From: Spizellomyces punctatus DAOM BR117
Lineage: Eukaryota > Chytridiomycota > Chytridiomycetes > Spizellomycetales > Spizellomycetaceae
Direction of reading: 5' to 3'
Assembly: GCF_000182565.1 (NCBI RefSeq)
Contig: NW_015971546.1
Location: 543,407-607,406 of the forward strand
Length of the DNA stretch: 64,000 bases
Below the pieces are notes generated by a model. That model saw only the letters and a list, made by a program, of their open reading frames with translations, searched no databases and had not been told where the DNA came from. Positions 10,318 to 21,715 of this stretch are shown one piece after another (position 1 is the stretch's first letter; the number at the start of each line of letters is the position of its first letter). Made by a program: the position numbers and the translations under genes.

Positions 10318-10784
10318 GTATGGAGGCGATTGAAAATGGCACTATGACCCATTATTATCCGGATTAATCCGGTTAATCATATCGCATAATCAGCACCCCT
10401 TCTATCGCTCAAAACGGTGTGGCATGCATGTAATGTTTTTTTTAAAACTGCGGTGAGGCGCATGCCAAAGGTCTATAAAAAGGGGGCCTTTGCTGTCTCT
10501 TCCCTCTTTCCTCTTTACCCCGTATTTTCCCGAGTCTAATTCCCATTACCTTAGTATCTGAAACATCCTCCGACTAAGAATTTCGGAATCAAGGGCTTAG
10601 TAGGATTTCTCTCGTGTGGTGGGCTTAGTTACCCGGTTAGAACAACCGTAATGTATTGCATGTGTAATTGGGCCTAGTAGTAGTTGGTTACTAGTAAGGG
10701 GGAGTAACTTGGCTTTTCCGAACCAGTTATCGCTGGTTTATTCCCTGGTGTAGCAGCTAGTGCCAGTTTCTGTCACCTCTACAC
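10318..10784 (+). repeat. Terminal-inverted-repeat element, 467 bases, copy 1
   Basis: The ends read GTATGGAGGCGATTG and the inverse GTGTAGAGGTGAC, giving imperfect inverted repeats of about 15 bases, each flanked by TA (10316-10317 and 10785-10786). The interior closely matches a second copy at 57178-57919 in opposite orientation. Shared blocks include the segment after ATGGCACTA, TATCGCATAATCAGCACC, and CTGCGGTGAGGCGCATG followed by TCTATAAAAAGGGGG, a strong TATA-like motif near 10473-10490. No transposase is encoded. TA duplication with TIRs suggests a MITE-like element of the Tc1/mariner type; a solo LTR with extended inverted ends is the alternative. Confidence 0.65.
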
Positions 10785-10786
10785 TA

Positions 10787-11971
10787 GATGAATATATACT
10801 CTTCGTAGAATCTGAAAACTCAATTAAGGTCTGGAGTTAAAGGCACCTGGACTCATCGCCTGCACAATTGCACATCCACGACATTCTCCTCGCCGCACGA
10901 CCACTATCGCCACCGCAATTATCAAACACAATCATGCTTCGAGAAGATATCGAGCTCAGAACGAAAGCATCACGAAAAATGATTTGCGATGCTTGAACAG
11001 CAAATAATCATACACATCTGATCCTCCGACATCACCTCAGGGACCCTAGAATAGCACTAATCGCGCAATCAGAGCAGAAAGCGGGTTACAATATGGAAAT
11101 CATCACAGAAAACCAATTGCGGCAATTCTCTGAGTCCCCAATGCAATGTTAGCAGTGTAAAGCAGAATTGTCGATCGACAAACGCTCAATTAATTCCCAA
11201 TTATCAGTCTAATCTAGGCTACTAATTGGATATTTTGACAACAGTTTTCATCGCGGATCGCCGTGCGAAGGCAGACAACTTCTTCATTCCACGTTTGTAT
11301 CAGTGATCGACATTATCAGCACTCAAGGGTCACCGATAATTGGCCCGATGAAGGATGGTCTTGTTTCCATGCACTCATACTGTAGTACAATCGAGGATGC
11401 TGTCAGTGGACGATGGATAATCTCTGTTTGATATTATTCGTCCCGTCGCTCGAGAACAGACTTATGAGGAGAGTGTACGTAAAGAATGTGTCCGCTATTA
11501 AACGTATATTGAATGAGGTACGTAAGAACATATCCTTGGTGAGTGTGGACATCTGTGTGTGCTTGTTCTGCAAAGGATAAGGCGGGAAGGATATCAATGC
11601 GCCGGCGAGGTGGTGCGCAGACGCCCTTGTCGGTTCAGAGAACGATGGAGTTTTCAACAGCAGTTCCGTATATTCGACTCACATCCATTGTTTGACATGT
11701 ATCCGTTGAGATTGCATGCACAAGACTAAGTGGATCGAGAAGGAAGATCGCGACGTATTGATGGATCTGAATGTGAAACGTGAAGAATATATGGGTGATG
11801 TTTCGGACATCACGCTCGACCCTCTGTGCTGAAGTCTATAAAAATTGCTTTCAGGACATTCGTACAATCCCACACGGTACGTTCACATGCAAGTGAATAA
11901 GCTAGTCCTTGATTGTCTCTCGCACAATAGAAGCCGTATCTACTTAGGTTCGATTATAGATCAAAGCACAA
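10787..11971. other. Intergenic, no gene seen
   Basis: About 1.2 kb between TIR copy 1 and the oxidoreductase gene. It is slightly AT-rich, with short frames lacking any conserved domain on either strand. The first 150 bases after the TIR element resemble nothing else in the window. Confidence 0.5.
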
Positions 11972-13628
11972 CTAGTCTATGCAAGCTTCACTTCTCAAAT
12001 AATCCTCGACGTCTATCACTACACGTTTCTTTCGCGCTTCTTCAGCAGCAAATACAAGCACATGGGACATCAGGGCTTGTTGAGGGCTGCATCCGAGTAA
12101 TGAAGCGTTTCCTTGCGCCACAGCCTCAATGAACGTTGCCATAAGACCATAATCCCCTCCACCATGCCCAGAACCGCCACCATTAATTCCTTGCGTTTCT
12201 GTCCCTGGATCTATTACCGTCGTTTTACCGGTTGCAAAATCTGTGTAGCGAATGGTTTGTGAATCCCCAATAATCGCGCCACGTGATCCATGAATTCTAG
12301 TTTGTCTTTCACAGACTAGTTCGCTGAATGCGACCATGGTGAAGCTCGCAGTAGCACCACCTTCGAACTCGATGTTTACAACTTGATGATCACACACGTC
12401 GTTATCTGATTCATAAACACATCGTCCGTAAGGACCAATTTTCAATGCTTCATGAACATTCTCCATGTCCACCTCCACTTCCCCACCCCCACAAACAACG
12501 GATGCAGGCCATCCCCTATCGTCGTGCTTGCTCTTATCGAGGTACAGTTTGAGGGCGGAGTAAGGACAATCCTTTTCAAATGCACAATCGACGCATCGAG
12601 TCGCCAAGCCGGCCGCTGCGGGCTTTTTATCGCGGCGGAAATGTGAAAGACTTCCAAAACTATGGACTTGACGTGGGGGATGATTGGTGCCCATATAATG
12701 ACACAGGATGTCAAGATCGCTGAAGACCAGAAGACTTAGTATTTGCTCTGAAGACGACATTCAACCTCTGCCTATTTGAAGACATCACTTACTGACAGGA
12801 CTTCGCCTGTAAGATAGGAAAGAAAAGTATATGGGATGCCTTTGAGTAGTATTCGACATCGCTACAGTCCAGCACCAGAATAAGCTCACCATCAGAGAAA
12901 ACGTTGCTTGTTCTTCGCAGCGCCAGTTTCCACGAACGTAAGAGTGGGCGAAATGCCACCAGCCCACGGGTTCGACGTGGACAATGTTGATCACATCCCC
13001 GCACGCCTTCGCTTCAAGCAGTTGCTTCAGGGAACGGTTGTACGGGCTGTAGCGTAATACATGACAAACCTATGAGAGAACCATACATTGAGATTATATG
13101 TTTGTTGAGCGAGCTCATGTCAGACACGCACATCCGTACCGCAAATATTATGTTGGCCTGAACCACAGCACGAGTCATTGCAGCACACTCTTGGGGACTG
13201 ATGGCCATTGGCTTCTCGCACAAGATATGATATCCCAACTTGGCAAATTCAACTACGCATTCGGCGTGCAACTGGTCCAGCGTACATATGACGACTGCGT
13301 CAGCCAGCTTTGGCACCTTCACCATCTCCTTCCAATCCAGGAAAACATTCTGGGCAGGTATGTCCACGTGTCTCCGCAGAAACGCTTCGCGACGGCGGCT
13401 CACAGGTTCCGCAAGCGCTACGACTTGGCATAACAATGGGTTGTGCAGTGCAAAGCTCGCGTATACCTGGTTGGATGCTGGTTATCACAAAATTCCTCTG
13501 GTACACATCAGGTAAGAAAAAGTCACCTTTCCCCGCTCTCCAGCGCCAATCACGGCAATTTTCACCGGTAACCTATCTGTGACTTGATTTGCTGCTTCTC
13601 CAGTTCCCGCCTGAAGCAAAGGAGTCAT
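11972..13628 (-). CDS. Gfo/Idh/MocA-family NAD(P)-dependent oxidoreductase
   Basis: Five exons on the minus strand, 13628-13527, 13466-13140, 13069-12890, 12806-12793 (14 bases) and 12719-11972, encode 456 residues. The N-terminus is a Rossmann fold (KIAVIGAGERGK), followed by VVICTLDQLHAE and the family signature CEKPMAISPQEC with the catalytic lysine of the EKP motif. The C-terminal domain holds VEPVGWWHFAHSYVRGNW, then AKSCHDLDILCHYMG; its histidine/aspartate pair is where these enzymes place substrate-binding residues. Family members oxidise or reduce sugars, inositols and related alcohols; the substrate cannot be told from sequence. A short cysteine cluster (CVDCAFEKDCPYSA) is seen in some relatives. 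The conserved AKSCHD motif is split across the 14-base exon, which is the best evidence for it. The gene is divergent from the Ras-like gene. Confidence 0.88.
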
Positions 13629-14195
13629 TTTGAGGAGGAGCTTGCGAAGTGAGTTGACTTTGTGCGGGGAGGGGGGTTGATCCTTTGACGCCACGCTTAC
13701 ATAATCCACTCCTCCGCTGTTCAAGTGATCTTACTGTCCATACTATTCTTGCGTTTCTGGTCGCCGACCTGAATCCAAAATTGGCTTCCAAGACGAAGCG
13801 AAGGTCCTATTGAAGCGGCTTTGTGGTTAAAGCACACGAATGTGAACAGACAGCGTCATGCGCAATCAAATGGCGCATCCTGATCCGCATGTACGCGGAG
13901 TTAAAATTCCGATTGTATTATTATGAACAAATGCGCATGGGCTAAAAATAGTGATATAAGATGCTTACCAGTGTGGGTAGTGTGTCTCAAATATCACTAA
14001 CGAATCTGACTCTGTTGACAGACCAAGTCGTTGAACCTGCTTCTTCACTGTCTTCTTTGTTGGTTGAAACCTGTTCAAGTTCCAATATACACGTCCACAG
14101 TATATTGTGCTTCCCGGAGCAGCAATTGCCACCGACTGTAATCAAGGTTCATTTCGTTGCACTGCTACTTTAACGACTTTCCCAGTCGCTCTACC

Positions 14196-15133
14196 ATGGC
14201 AAAAGTGTCGGCGGATACAAGCGAAATACAAGAGCTGGTAGGTCCGCCTCTACCGATGGCTGGAGAGCTATATTGCTACATAGCATTAACTGTGAGAATG
14301 TCTAGGTTGTGGTGGGGTCTGGTGGTGTCGGCAAGTCATGTCTGACCGTCCGATTTTTGAAAGACGAATTTACAAATGACTACGATCCCACAATAGGTTG
14401 GTACCTCAGTTCGGACCGTTGCAGCCCTGATAAAGATAATTATTCCTGGCGCTAATGTTTCCGCCGACGACGTAATTTTTCTCTTGTCAGAGGAGAACTA
14501 CCGAAAAAATATCACAGTGGATACATCCCCATGTACTGTGAATATCATTGACACCGCTGGACAGCACGAATATACAGCCCTTCGAGACCAACATCTCAAG
14601 GAAGGGAAGGGCTTTCTACTGGTTTTTGCTGTAAATGATAAGAGTACATTCGAGGAGGTGAGGCAGCTGAGGGAGCAGATTGTCAAATTAAAAGATACCC
14701 GACGGGTTCCACTAGTTGTCTGCGGAAACAAATGTGTAAGTTCTTTTGACTCGGGTGTGGGTTTGTAATATGAACACGCGGAGGAAAGTTGAAAAACTGA
14801 CGAACCTTCATGTGTGGACTCAAAGGATTTGCCCGAAGATCAAATTGAAGTAGATGACAGCTCAGTAGATTCTTTCTGCCAACAGTGGAAAATCCCATAT
14901 TTGAAGACATCAGCAAAGGTAAGGACTATCCTATGGGCCCATCCTCGGATTAAATGGAAAAGAGCTTTACGTTACGGTTTCTTATAAACATTTAGGATAA
15001 CATCAACGTAACCGAATCTTTTCACAGCCTGGTACGGGAATGTCGAAGATATTTTCCTCCTACTGTTAGCGGTCGAGGAAGACCAACAAAAAAGGATGCG
15101 AAGAAAAAGAAATCTATGTGCACGATATTGTAA
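14196..15133 (+). CDS. Ras-family small GTPase with CaaX box
   Basis: Five exons, 14196-14237, 14306-14396, 14491-14735, 14826-14918 and 14996-15133, encode 202 residues. All five G motifs are present: P-loop [14 protein letters not shown], switch I YDPTIEENYRKN, switch [16 protein letters not shown] with the catalytic Gln, GNKCDL for guanine recognition, and TSAKDN. The tail is polybasic (KKDAKKKKS) and ends in CTIL, a CaaX box whose final Leu favours geranylgeranylation. This is a membrane-anchored Ras/Rap-type switch acting in polarity, growth or cAMP signalling; fungal Ras1, Ras2 and Rsr1 types cannot be separated here. The P-loop GSGGVGKS resembles Rap/Rsr1 more than Ras (GAGGVGKS). The second intron starts GTTGGT. 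The start codon is the first in-frame ATG before the conserved core. Confidence 0.9.
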
Positions 15134-16228
15134 GAATTTATGGATGTTAATTTGGGATTGACGTGGGCGTGCCTTGAACGCCAGTGTTCAGAATATGGAT
15201 GCGGGGCGGTAGACTCACTGTACTCTTCTTTGTAAACCGTTGGCGATTTAGTTGTAGTTTTGGCAGCGGAAAAAATCACTACTTCTCTGATTCCTCCATA
15301 TAGCCTACCTAGCTTGATTATTATTCACCGTGTAGCCATTTATCAGGGGCAATTAAAGTATCCATCCGATTCTGCCGCTGCCATTGTAATGACGAGTAAT
15401 TTCCTTTACGCTCCTCCCCTCCCGCTCTCCCGCATCGATCATCTGGGCTTGACAATGTACTTGGAATTGTGGTGGGCAATCATGACATGGATTATATCCA
15501 TATTATGACATGAAATCGTTATGTTATCTGCTTGCTGATACCTCTTTGTTGCAACCGCCATTACGCAACAGCAATATCTCTCAAGGCATTCAGTTAGGGT
15601 ATTTACCAGGTTCGAAACACGAATTTGGTGGAAATCCTACAACTCAGAACCCTTGCAGCAAGAAAGCGTATCTTTTCAAGGCCCAAATTTCGATAGATCT
15701 GAGCATAGTGGGTAGCTTCAGGGCGAACCCATTTGCATATGATTAGTGAAATTGGGATAGCTAGTCTAGCAACATTAGAGTGGAAGGATATTCACCGTCG
15801 CCTGCACACTACAATGGTAGAATTATACTGACTATTTTTCCAATTATTGTACTCCTACACTATCATGCTGATTTGGTAATAGCAGGTCTGGCCGGGATTC
15901 CAGGAATTAGGCATTTAATCAGGTGACTATCTGGTGAGTCATGGCATGGTGAGAAACTGGGTAAGGCATTGCCGTTTTAGCAGGAGACACCTATAGCAAG
16001 AAGACGGGACATACTGGGCCGGGGAGGGTGGCTAGAACGGTACCGCGGGTGTAATATCTTGATCCAGCACTTGTTGAAACGTACCGACAAGAAATAAACT
16101 GTTTGGTACGCCCTAAGGGAACGTAAAAGACCACAATTACCAAGTACAAGCACATCGGGGCGATCTCAAGCAGCAGAGTTTAATAACAAAGCGCTCCTTG
16201 CCTTGCGTTTGGGACGCTGTTAACCACG
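15134..16228. other. Intergenic, no gene seen
   Basis: About 1.1 kb between two plus-strand genes. Only short, domain-free open frames occur. The last 200 bases should hold the SSK1 promoter, but I see no clear TATA box. Confidence 0.5.
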
Positions 16229-19200
16229 ATGAGGTTCCCTGCCGCGGTAGACTGGTTGCTGCTAGTGCGATCTCCTTTCCGCCGCCGTCGTCGTCGTGGT
16301 AGAAAGTCTTTAAAATTGCGTGACCGTGCTCCGAAGAGATCTTTACTGGGTATAATTGACTGGTTTACGGGATCGGAAGGATATCAGCCCGCCTGTTCGT
16401 CGGACATGACTCGCATTTTACTGCGATGTCTTACGGGCCTGTGTTTGTATGCAACTGCGGTAGCGTGTAGAAATCTGTACGTTCTCCGTACAATGGGCTG
16501 GCCAATTCTGAATGAGGATCGTACCGGAACTACGTCTACGGTAGCTGCGGAGCATTATCCACTGTGTGTTGTGATTGGTAGGGAAGTGGCTACGGTTATG
16601 ATGATGGGGCTTTGCATCAGCATCCTAAGCTGCAGCGGGCTTACACCTCAACGACTATGTTCATCCTTGATCTTGTTTACCGCAACCCGAGATCCGATAG
16701 TTTATCTACTTAGAACTTCTTTTAAGGCGGAAGAGGATATAGGTGAAACTGTGGGCGCTACGTCTGGTAGACTTTTGCTGAACTGTTTCAAAGACGGGCT
16801 CGTTCTGTTGGGAAAGAAGATGGCGACTCTTTACGAACATCCACCAGGGCAATCTGAAATATTCAAGGGAATCTGTCATGCGTTCGAACATATCAAACTG
16901 GACGGCTTAATTTATTCGGGCCTCAGTATTCCAGCTCTCCTGGTGCTGTATGCCGTCTTCAGGTACGCGGAAGTCGAAATATCCGATTACAAGCACACTG
17001 TCCCGGAGAACCCAAAACTCAACGACGACATCAAACATTCTCGACAAATACCACTACTGGCAGCGGTTGCGTCGGCCCATGAGTCCACTGTATGGAGAAG
17101 CGCAGCGCACTACTTCGGGAAGGAGCTCCAAAATTCTATCGCTGCGGCAAAGCGCGCTATCGATCATGCTCACGTGCATCCTGTTATGCATGAGCAGTAT
17201 ATGCATTTCGTCACGTTCATTTCCGGTAGGTGATGCTTGTTTCCAAGATACTGGCATACGGAGGCGAAGCTAACTATTTTTGCCTATTGGAGCCTTGGAT
17301 ACGACTATAGAGAATATGGAGCACATCTCCTGGCAACTTGAACATTACGAAGCTACGGATGGTTTACCCAAGGCAGATGCCGCGGTGGTGAAGCGGCTAG
17401 TTCACCGAATGCTCTTTGATCCAGTTGATCTAAATGAACGAGTTGGAGATGCACTGGCTAGCTTAGCGGACAGCAAAGGACTAGAGTTGATTGTCCACAG
17501 CCCTATCTTGAAAGGAAAAGAGCAGGAAATATTTCTCGTTGTAGGTGATGAAGACTACATCAGACAAATCTTGATGCAGGTATGTAGTTCAGGTGACGTT
17601 CTGAATACATCCGATGATTATATCCTTCATATATTATTGCCCGACCAAGATGCTCGCACCAATTATTGCCGATGCTCCAGAGTATACCCGCGTCGAACTG
17701 AATCTTGTAACATCACCGCCATGGTCCCCAAAAGAAGATCTCGATCAGCCGCGGGCTGGTATGCCTAGAAAATTTCACATGGACGTCAAATGGCGGGTAG
17801 GCGCGAAATTCTCAGTTAGTAAAACTACGAACTTATAACCAAATGATGGTTTCACTTAGATACTGTATCAGGCTGGTGATATGCGCCATCCGCCACCCGT
17901 GGTCTTGAATCATTATATGAGCAAGATCATCAAACAACTCGCAGGTCATTTGAGAGGGCCAAAAGTTGTGTCCGGCCAGTGCGTGTTGGAGCTGGCCTTC
18001 GAAATGGAGACAGTGAGATACCGGAAAGAAATCTCGAAAGTCATGGAGTTGCCGCTTTCCAAACCTGTTACCTTACGCGCTACGGACGAGCTCTTTCGCT
18101 TCGTCAAGAGTTTGCAAAATTACCGGGTGACTGTACTCGCTACTAATCATTCACAATTCACTCATAACATTACGCAATACATTGAAAATTGGGGAATGGA
18201 CCTGACTTGTAAGTCGTTGAGAGGTTTACCTCGTCATTACGCAGCCTAGATTGACCAGTTTGCAGATGTTGCGACAGAAGACATGGATGTAATACCCGAG
18301 ATCATGACCGACCTGGACCGTCGAAGTGATGGGTACCGAAACTCGAAACAGCTTCAAGTACTGAAGAACGCTGTGATAATTGACGACGATTTCGGAATCT
18401 TGGATCTAGTCATTCAGCATCGCATAGACAACCTTATCCTTGGGACTGTCATCATCTACTTCACGTCTCCTACGAACCACGCTCGCATGAATGAGTATGT
18501 GGAGACCACTGCCGAGAACTATGGCGAGCTTATGCCAGATGTATATGTCATTACAAAACCGGCGGGTCCACGAAAGCTTCTGCAGGGATTCAAATGGATT
18601 ATGACCGAGCGACCTGACGACACTGCCTTGGAGGATCATGACGGTCACAGAATCCGCACCAAACGAGTTGACGTAGCCGAAGGTTCTGGAAAGACTAGTC
18701 GACAAAAGGGCAGCACCAGTAATGTGCTGAAAAGCGTGGATGTCTGGGACACAAGAAATAGCACATCACCCAAGCGCAGCAGTCGCGCATCTGCATCGTC
18801 TCCTCCGGGCCATAGTCACGATGGGGCCTCAAGTCTCTCCGGGAGTACGAGTTCGTCAAATAAATCGGTTGCGTCAAATCAAGCTTCCACGAATCTTCCA
18901 GCTCATCCAGCGCAAGCAGCCACCTCAACCACAGTGGCGCCTCAGGCACCGTTGATTTTTACACCAAGAATCAAGGTTCTTATTGCGGAAGGTTTGTGTG
19001 GTCGCGCTGTTATGCGTTTAGGAAACTGTTCGAGCGCTGATGAGCAACTATGCCTTATGTATCAGATAACCCTATCAACCAAACGATTTTGAGTACTTTC
19101 CTTAGGAAGAGAGGTATTAGTGCCACAGTCGCTGCCAATGGCCATGAAGCCTTGATCAAGTACCGGGCAGGAAAATATCATATTGTTTTGGTAAGATTTT

Positions 19201-19880
19201 TTTATTAAGTGGGTGCTTCTGACTCACATGGACTAATGACGGACTTTGTCATGTATGGCAGATGGGTAATGCTTGGTTTGCTTGTAATGCAAGCAGCGAA
19301 GAAGCTGACCGTCTTTGTCCCACCATGTTTATAGATATTGTCATGCCAGTGATGGATGGTATCCAAGCCACACGAGAGATTCGCAAATTGGAAAAATCAA
19401 GAGCGCAATCCGAGCCTGGTCGCTTGTTGCCATCAACACCGGATGCTGTTATAGTTGCCCTCACAGCATCCTCGTTACCAGCCGATCGAGATGCTGCCCT
19501 AGCAGCTGGTTGTAATGATTATTTGATTAAGCCAGTGAGTTTGGGTAAGCGTTTGGATGTCATTCTGTCCACCGCCATGTCAAATCTATCCGCTCATCTG
19601 CGTGTGCTTGTTTTCAGTTTGGTTGGAACGTAAAATTCTCGAATGGGGTGCGATGCAAGCCCTCATTGACTTTGAGAATGTACTCGGACAGGATGATGAG
19701 CCGCCAACGACTACTCAAAAGCCGAGAGGGAAAGACCGCCTACCAGCATTTCCCAAACCTGCCATTGCAGGGAGTGCCCCTGCAGTTCTGTCCGTGGGTT
19801 CCCAAGCCGTTGATCATCCTGAGGCAAGTTACATTTTGGGTGGCCAGCAGGTTCGGTCCCCAGCAGATGAGAGGCAGTGA
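16229..19880 (+). CDS. SSK1: SSK1/Mcs4-type response regulator with HK-like and pseudo-receiver modules
   Basis: Nine exons, 16229-17225, 17293-17579, 17650-17796 (or to 17814), 17860-18208, 18266-18991, 19066-19190, 19262-19265 (4 bases), 19335-19544 and 19618-19880, give about 1035 residues. The C-terminal receiver is clear: VLIAEDNPINQTILSTF, the phospho-acceptor in MDIVMPVMDGIQA, VALTASSLPADRDAALAAGC, KPVSL. It is followed by VWLERKILEWGAMQALIDF, a tail specific to Ssk1/Mcs4, the regulator that feeds two-component phosphorelay output into the HOG-type stress MAPK cascade. Ahead of it lie a degenerate histidine-kinase ATPase region (VDLNERVGDALASLADSKGL) without a recognisable phospho-His, and a pseudo-receiver (AVIIDDDFGILDL...VITKPAGPRKLL). 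The first exon adds about 330 residues with up to three hydrophobic stretches, unexpected for a soluble regulator. A Ser-rich linker precedes the receiver. Confidence 0.88.
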
Positions 19881-20622
19881 GCTGTATGCGTTCAAACATT
19901 CCTTGGAACTGTTCATTGTACCGGCTTGAAGCAGTCATAGCATAGGAGAGGGTTGAATGAAAGTCAGAAAATTCATGTATTTATATTTTGTGGGTCATTT
20001 TTTATTTATGTAGTACTCAAATTGTGTGCCACTATCAGCCAAACCCACCATTGAAACTGCTTAGAGCAATTGCACAAAGCTGGTGGAGTTGAAGGAGGTA
20101 GAGCATGTCAATACATTACTGCTCACTTATGGAGTGATGCCCAACTTGTATGTTTTCAATCAGTACTGTTTGCAAAGGAAGCCTGGTTAAAAGGTCAGTA
20201 ATATTTACCAAATATAAGTGATTACCAGCACATTCTATCTGAGGAAGGTCCTTACTTATAATATAGATAATAAATAAAGTATATATTAGGTATATTAATA
20301 AGGTCAACTTAATGGCACAATAACCAAGTATAGTTACTAAATAAGAATATATATATATTACTAAGTAATTTACCCCTACTTTGGAGAAAGTTAGACAGAT
20401 AACAACTATGTTGTGCATGCTTTAAATAGGTAGCAATGCTTTGTTATCTTCATACTAGCATACAAGTGTAGATTGAGAATCAAGAAAAGTGCTCAGTTCT
20501 ATAGAAGATCTATAGATATCTCTTGCCTTTCAAATCTGATACCTGTGGCCAAGAACTAGTTTCTATGTACCAAGTTCAATAGTAAGAAGCCAGGTATCTA
20601 GGTGAGTAGTTCATGTGAACAA
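19881..20622. other. AT-rich gap at the left border of the transposon cluster
   Basis: It follows the SSK1 stop and is rich in A/T runs, including TATATATATATTA near 20350. One minus-strand frame near 20120-20240 reads NITDLLTRLPLQT, faintly like the end of a copia RNase H, so this may be a decayed element. The evidence is too weak for a specific call. Confidence 0.4.
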
Positions 20623-21131
20623 TGTTGAGATTCAGGCTTAAACCATGCTGTATGATCTATAAATCATGTGAGATCATGCTGGGATGTCATTAGACAGTTC
20701 ACATCTGATTTGGCTAAAGTTACAACATGGGGAATTGGACTTAGAGTAATCAGAATGATCACAGATGCATGTGGGAATGATTTAAAGGGGTAAATCATCA
20801 TGTAAGTGCTCTTAGAAGGTCTGGAAGGTTTGTCATGATCTAGATCTTCAGGTAACATTTGCCAAGGCATGGCTGAAGCTGCTGAGCATTGCTGAGCATG
20901 GCTGAGCATGTAAACAAGTGGGCTGAAGCATGTAAACAGTAAACAAAGGTGGAGGGAGGCTGGAGAATGTACTGGGTTATATAAAGGGGACTTTTGAACG
21001 TCTCTGGATTAATACAAGCATGTTATCCACAAGTTACTGCACCCAGAAGTCTTACTAGCAGCCACAGGCATTACTAGGCCTTTCAGAAGTGATTTCTACA
21101 TGGGAAATCAGTGTTCCAAGCACTAAGTTCA
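20623..21131 (+). repeat. Copia-type LTR, copy A
   Basis: It begins TGTTGAGATTCAGG and ends GTTCA, 509 bases, with a TATATAAAGGGG promoter motif near 20975-20990. The same sequence recurs at 21429 (truncated), 25843-26352 (inverted) and 30741-31271. No short direct repeat flanks this copy. Confidence 0.85.
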
Positions 21132-21428
21132 ATAATCTGTAGCTCTTGGTCTTGCTGTGGTACACTCTGCAGTTGCTGCTGAGTGCTCCACATCAAGTTT
21201 TCATCAAAGATGATGTCCCTTGACATGACAACTTGGTTCATTTCAGGTACCCACAGTCTGTAGGCCTTACTCTGAGTGCTGTAGCTGACCATGACTGCCT
21301 TCTTGGCCTTCTCATCAAGTTTTGACTGCTTTTCTTTTAGAATATGAGTGTAGGCCACACAGCCAAACACTCTGAGGTGCTGGAGATCTGGTTTACTGCC
21401 TGTAAACTCTTGAGATGGTGTTAATTGG
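21132..21428 (-). pseudogene. Inverted copia pol fragment
   Basis: The minus strand reads RLWVPEMNQVVMSRDIIFDE and neighbouring sequence, which matches the plus-strand copia pol at about 28603-28902 with a few substitutions. It is a 297-base scrap joined directly to the 3' end of LTR copy A and to the 5' end of LTR copy B, in opposite orientation to both. That indicates rearrangement rather than simple insertion. Confidence 0.85.
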
Positions 21429-21715
21429 TGTTGAGATTCAGGCCTAAACCACGCTGTATGATCTATAAATCATGTGAGATCATGCTGGGATGTCATTAGA
21501 CAGTTCACATCTGATTTGGCTAAGTTACAACGTGGGGAATTGGACTTCGAATAATCAGAATGATCACAGATGCGTGTGGGAATGATTTAAAGGGGTAAAT
21601 CATCATGTAAGCACTCTTAGAAGGTCTGGAAGGTTTGTGGTGATCTAGATCTTCAGGTAATGTTTGCCAAGGCATGGCTGAAGCTGCTGAGCACTGCTGA
21701 GCATGGCTGAGCATG
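21429..21715 (+). repeat. Copia-type LTR, copy B, truncated by gypsy
   Basis: The first 287 bases of the LTR (TGTTGAGATTCAGG onward) stop at GCTGAGCATG, where the gypsy LTR begins. The missing second half is not found at the other side of the gypsy element. Confidence 0.85.

Noticed and set aside
15600..15640. GGTTCGAAAC, like a tRNA T-loop
   Set aside because: No A box or foldable cloverleaf within 100 bases; I found no tRNA gene in the window.
15250..15750. Two consecutive plus-strand frames of about 80 codons
   Set aside because: No conserved motif, no plausible splice to either neighbour, and composition like the surrounding intergenic DNA.
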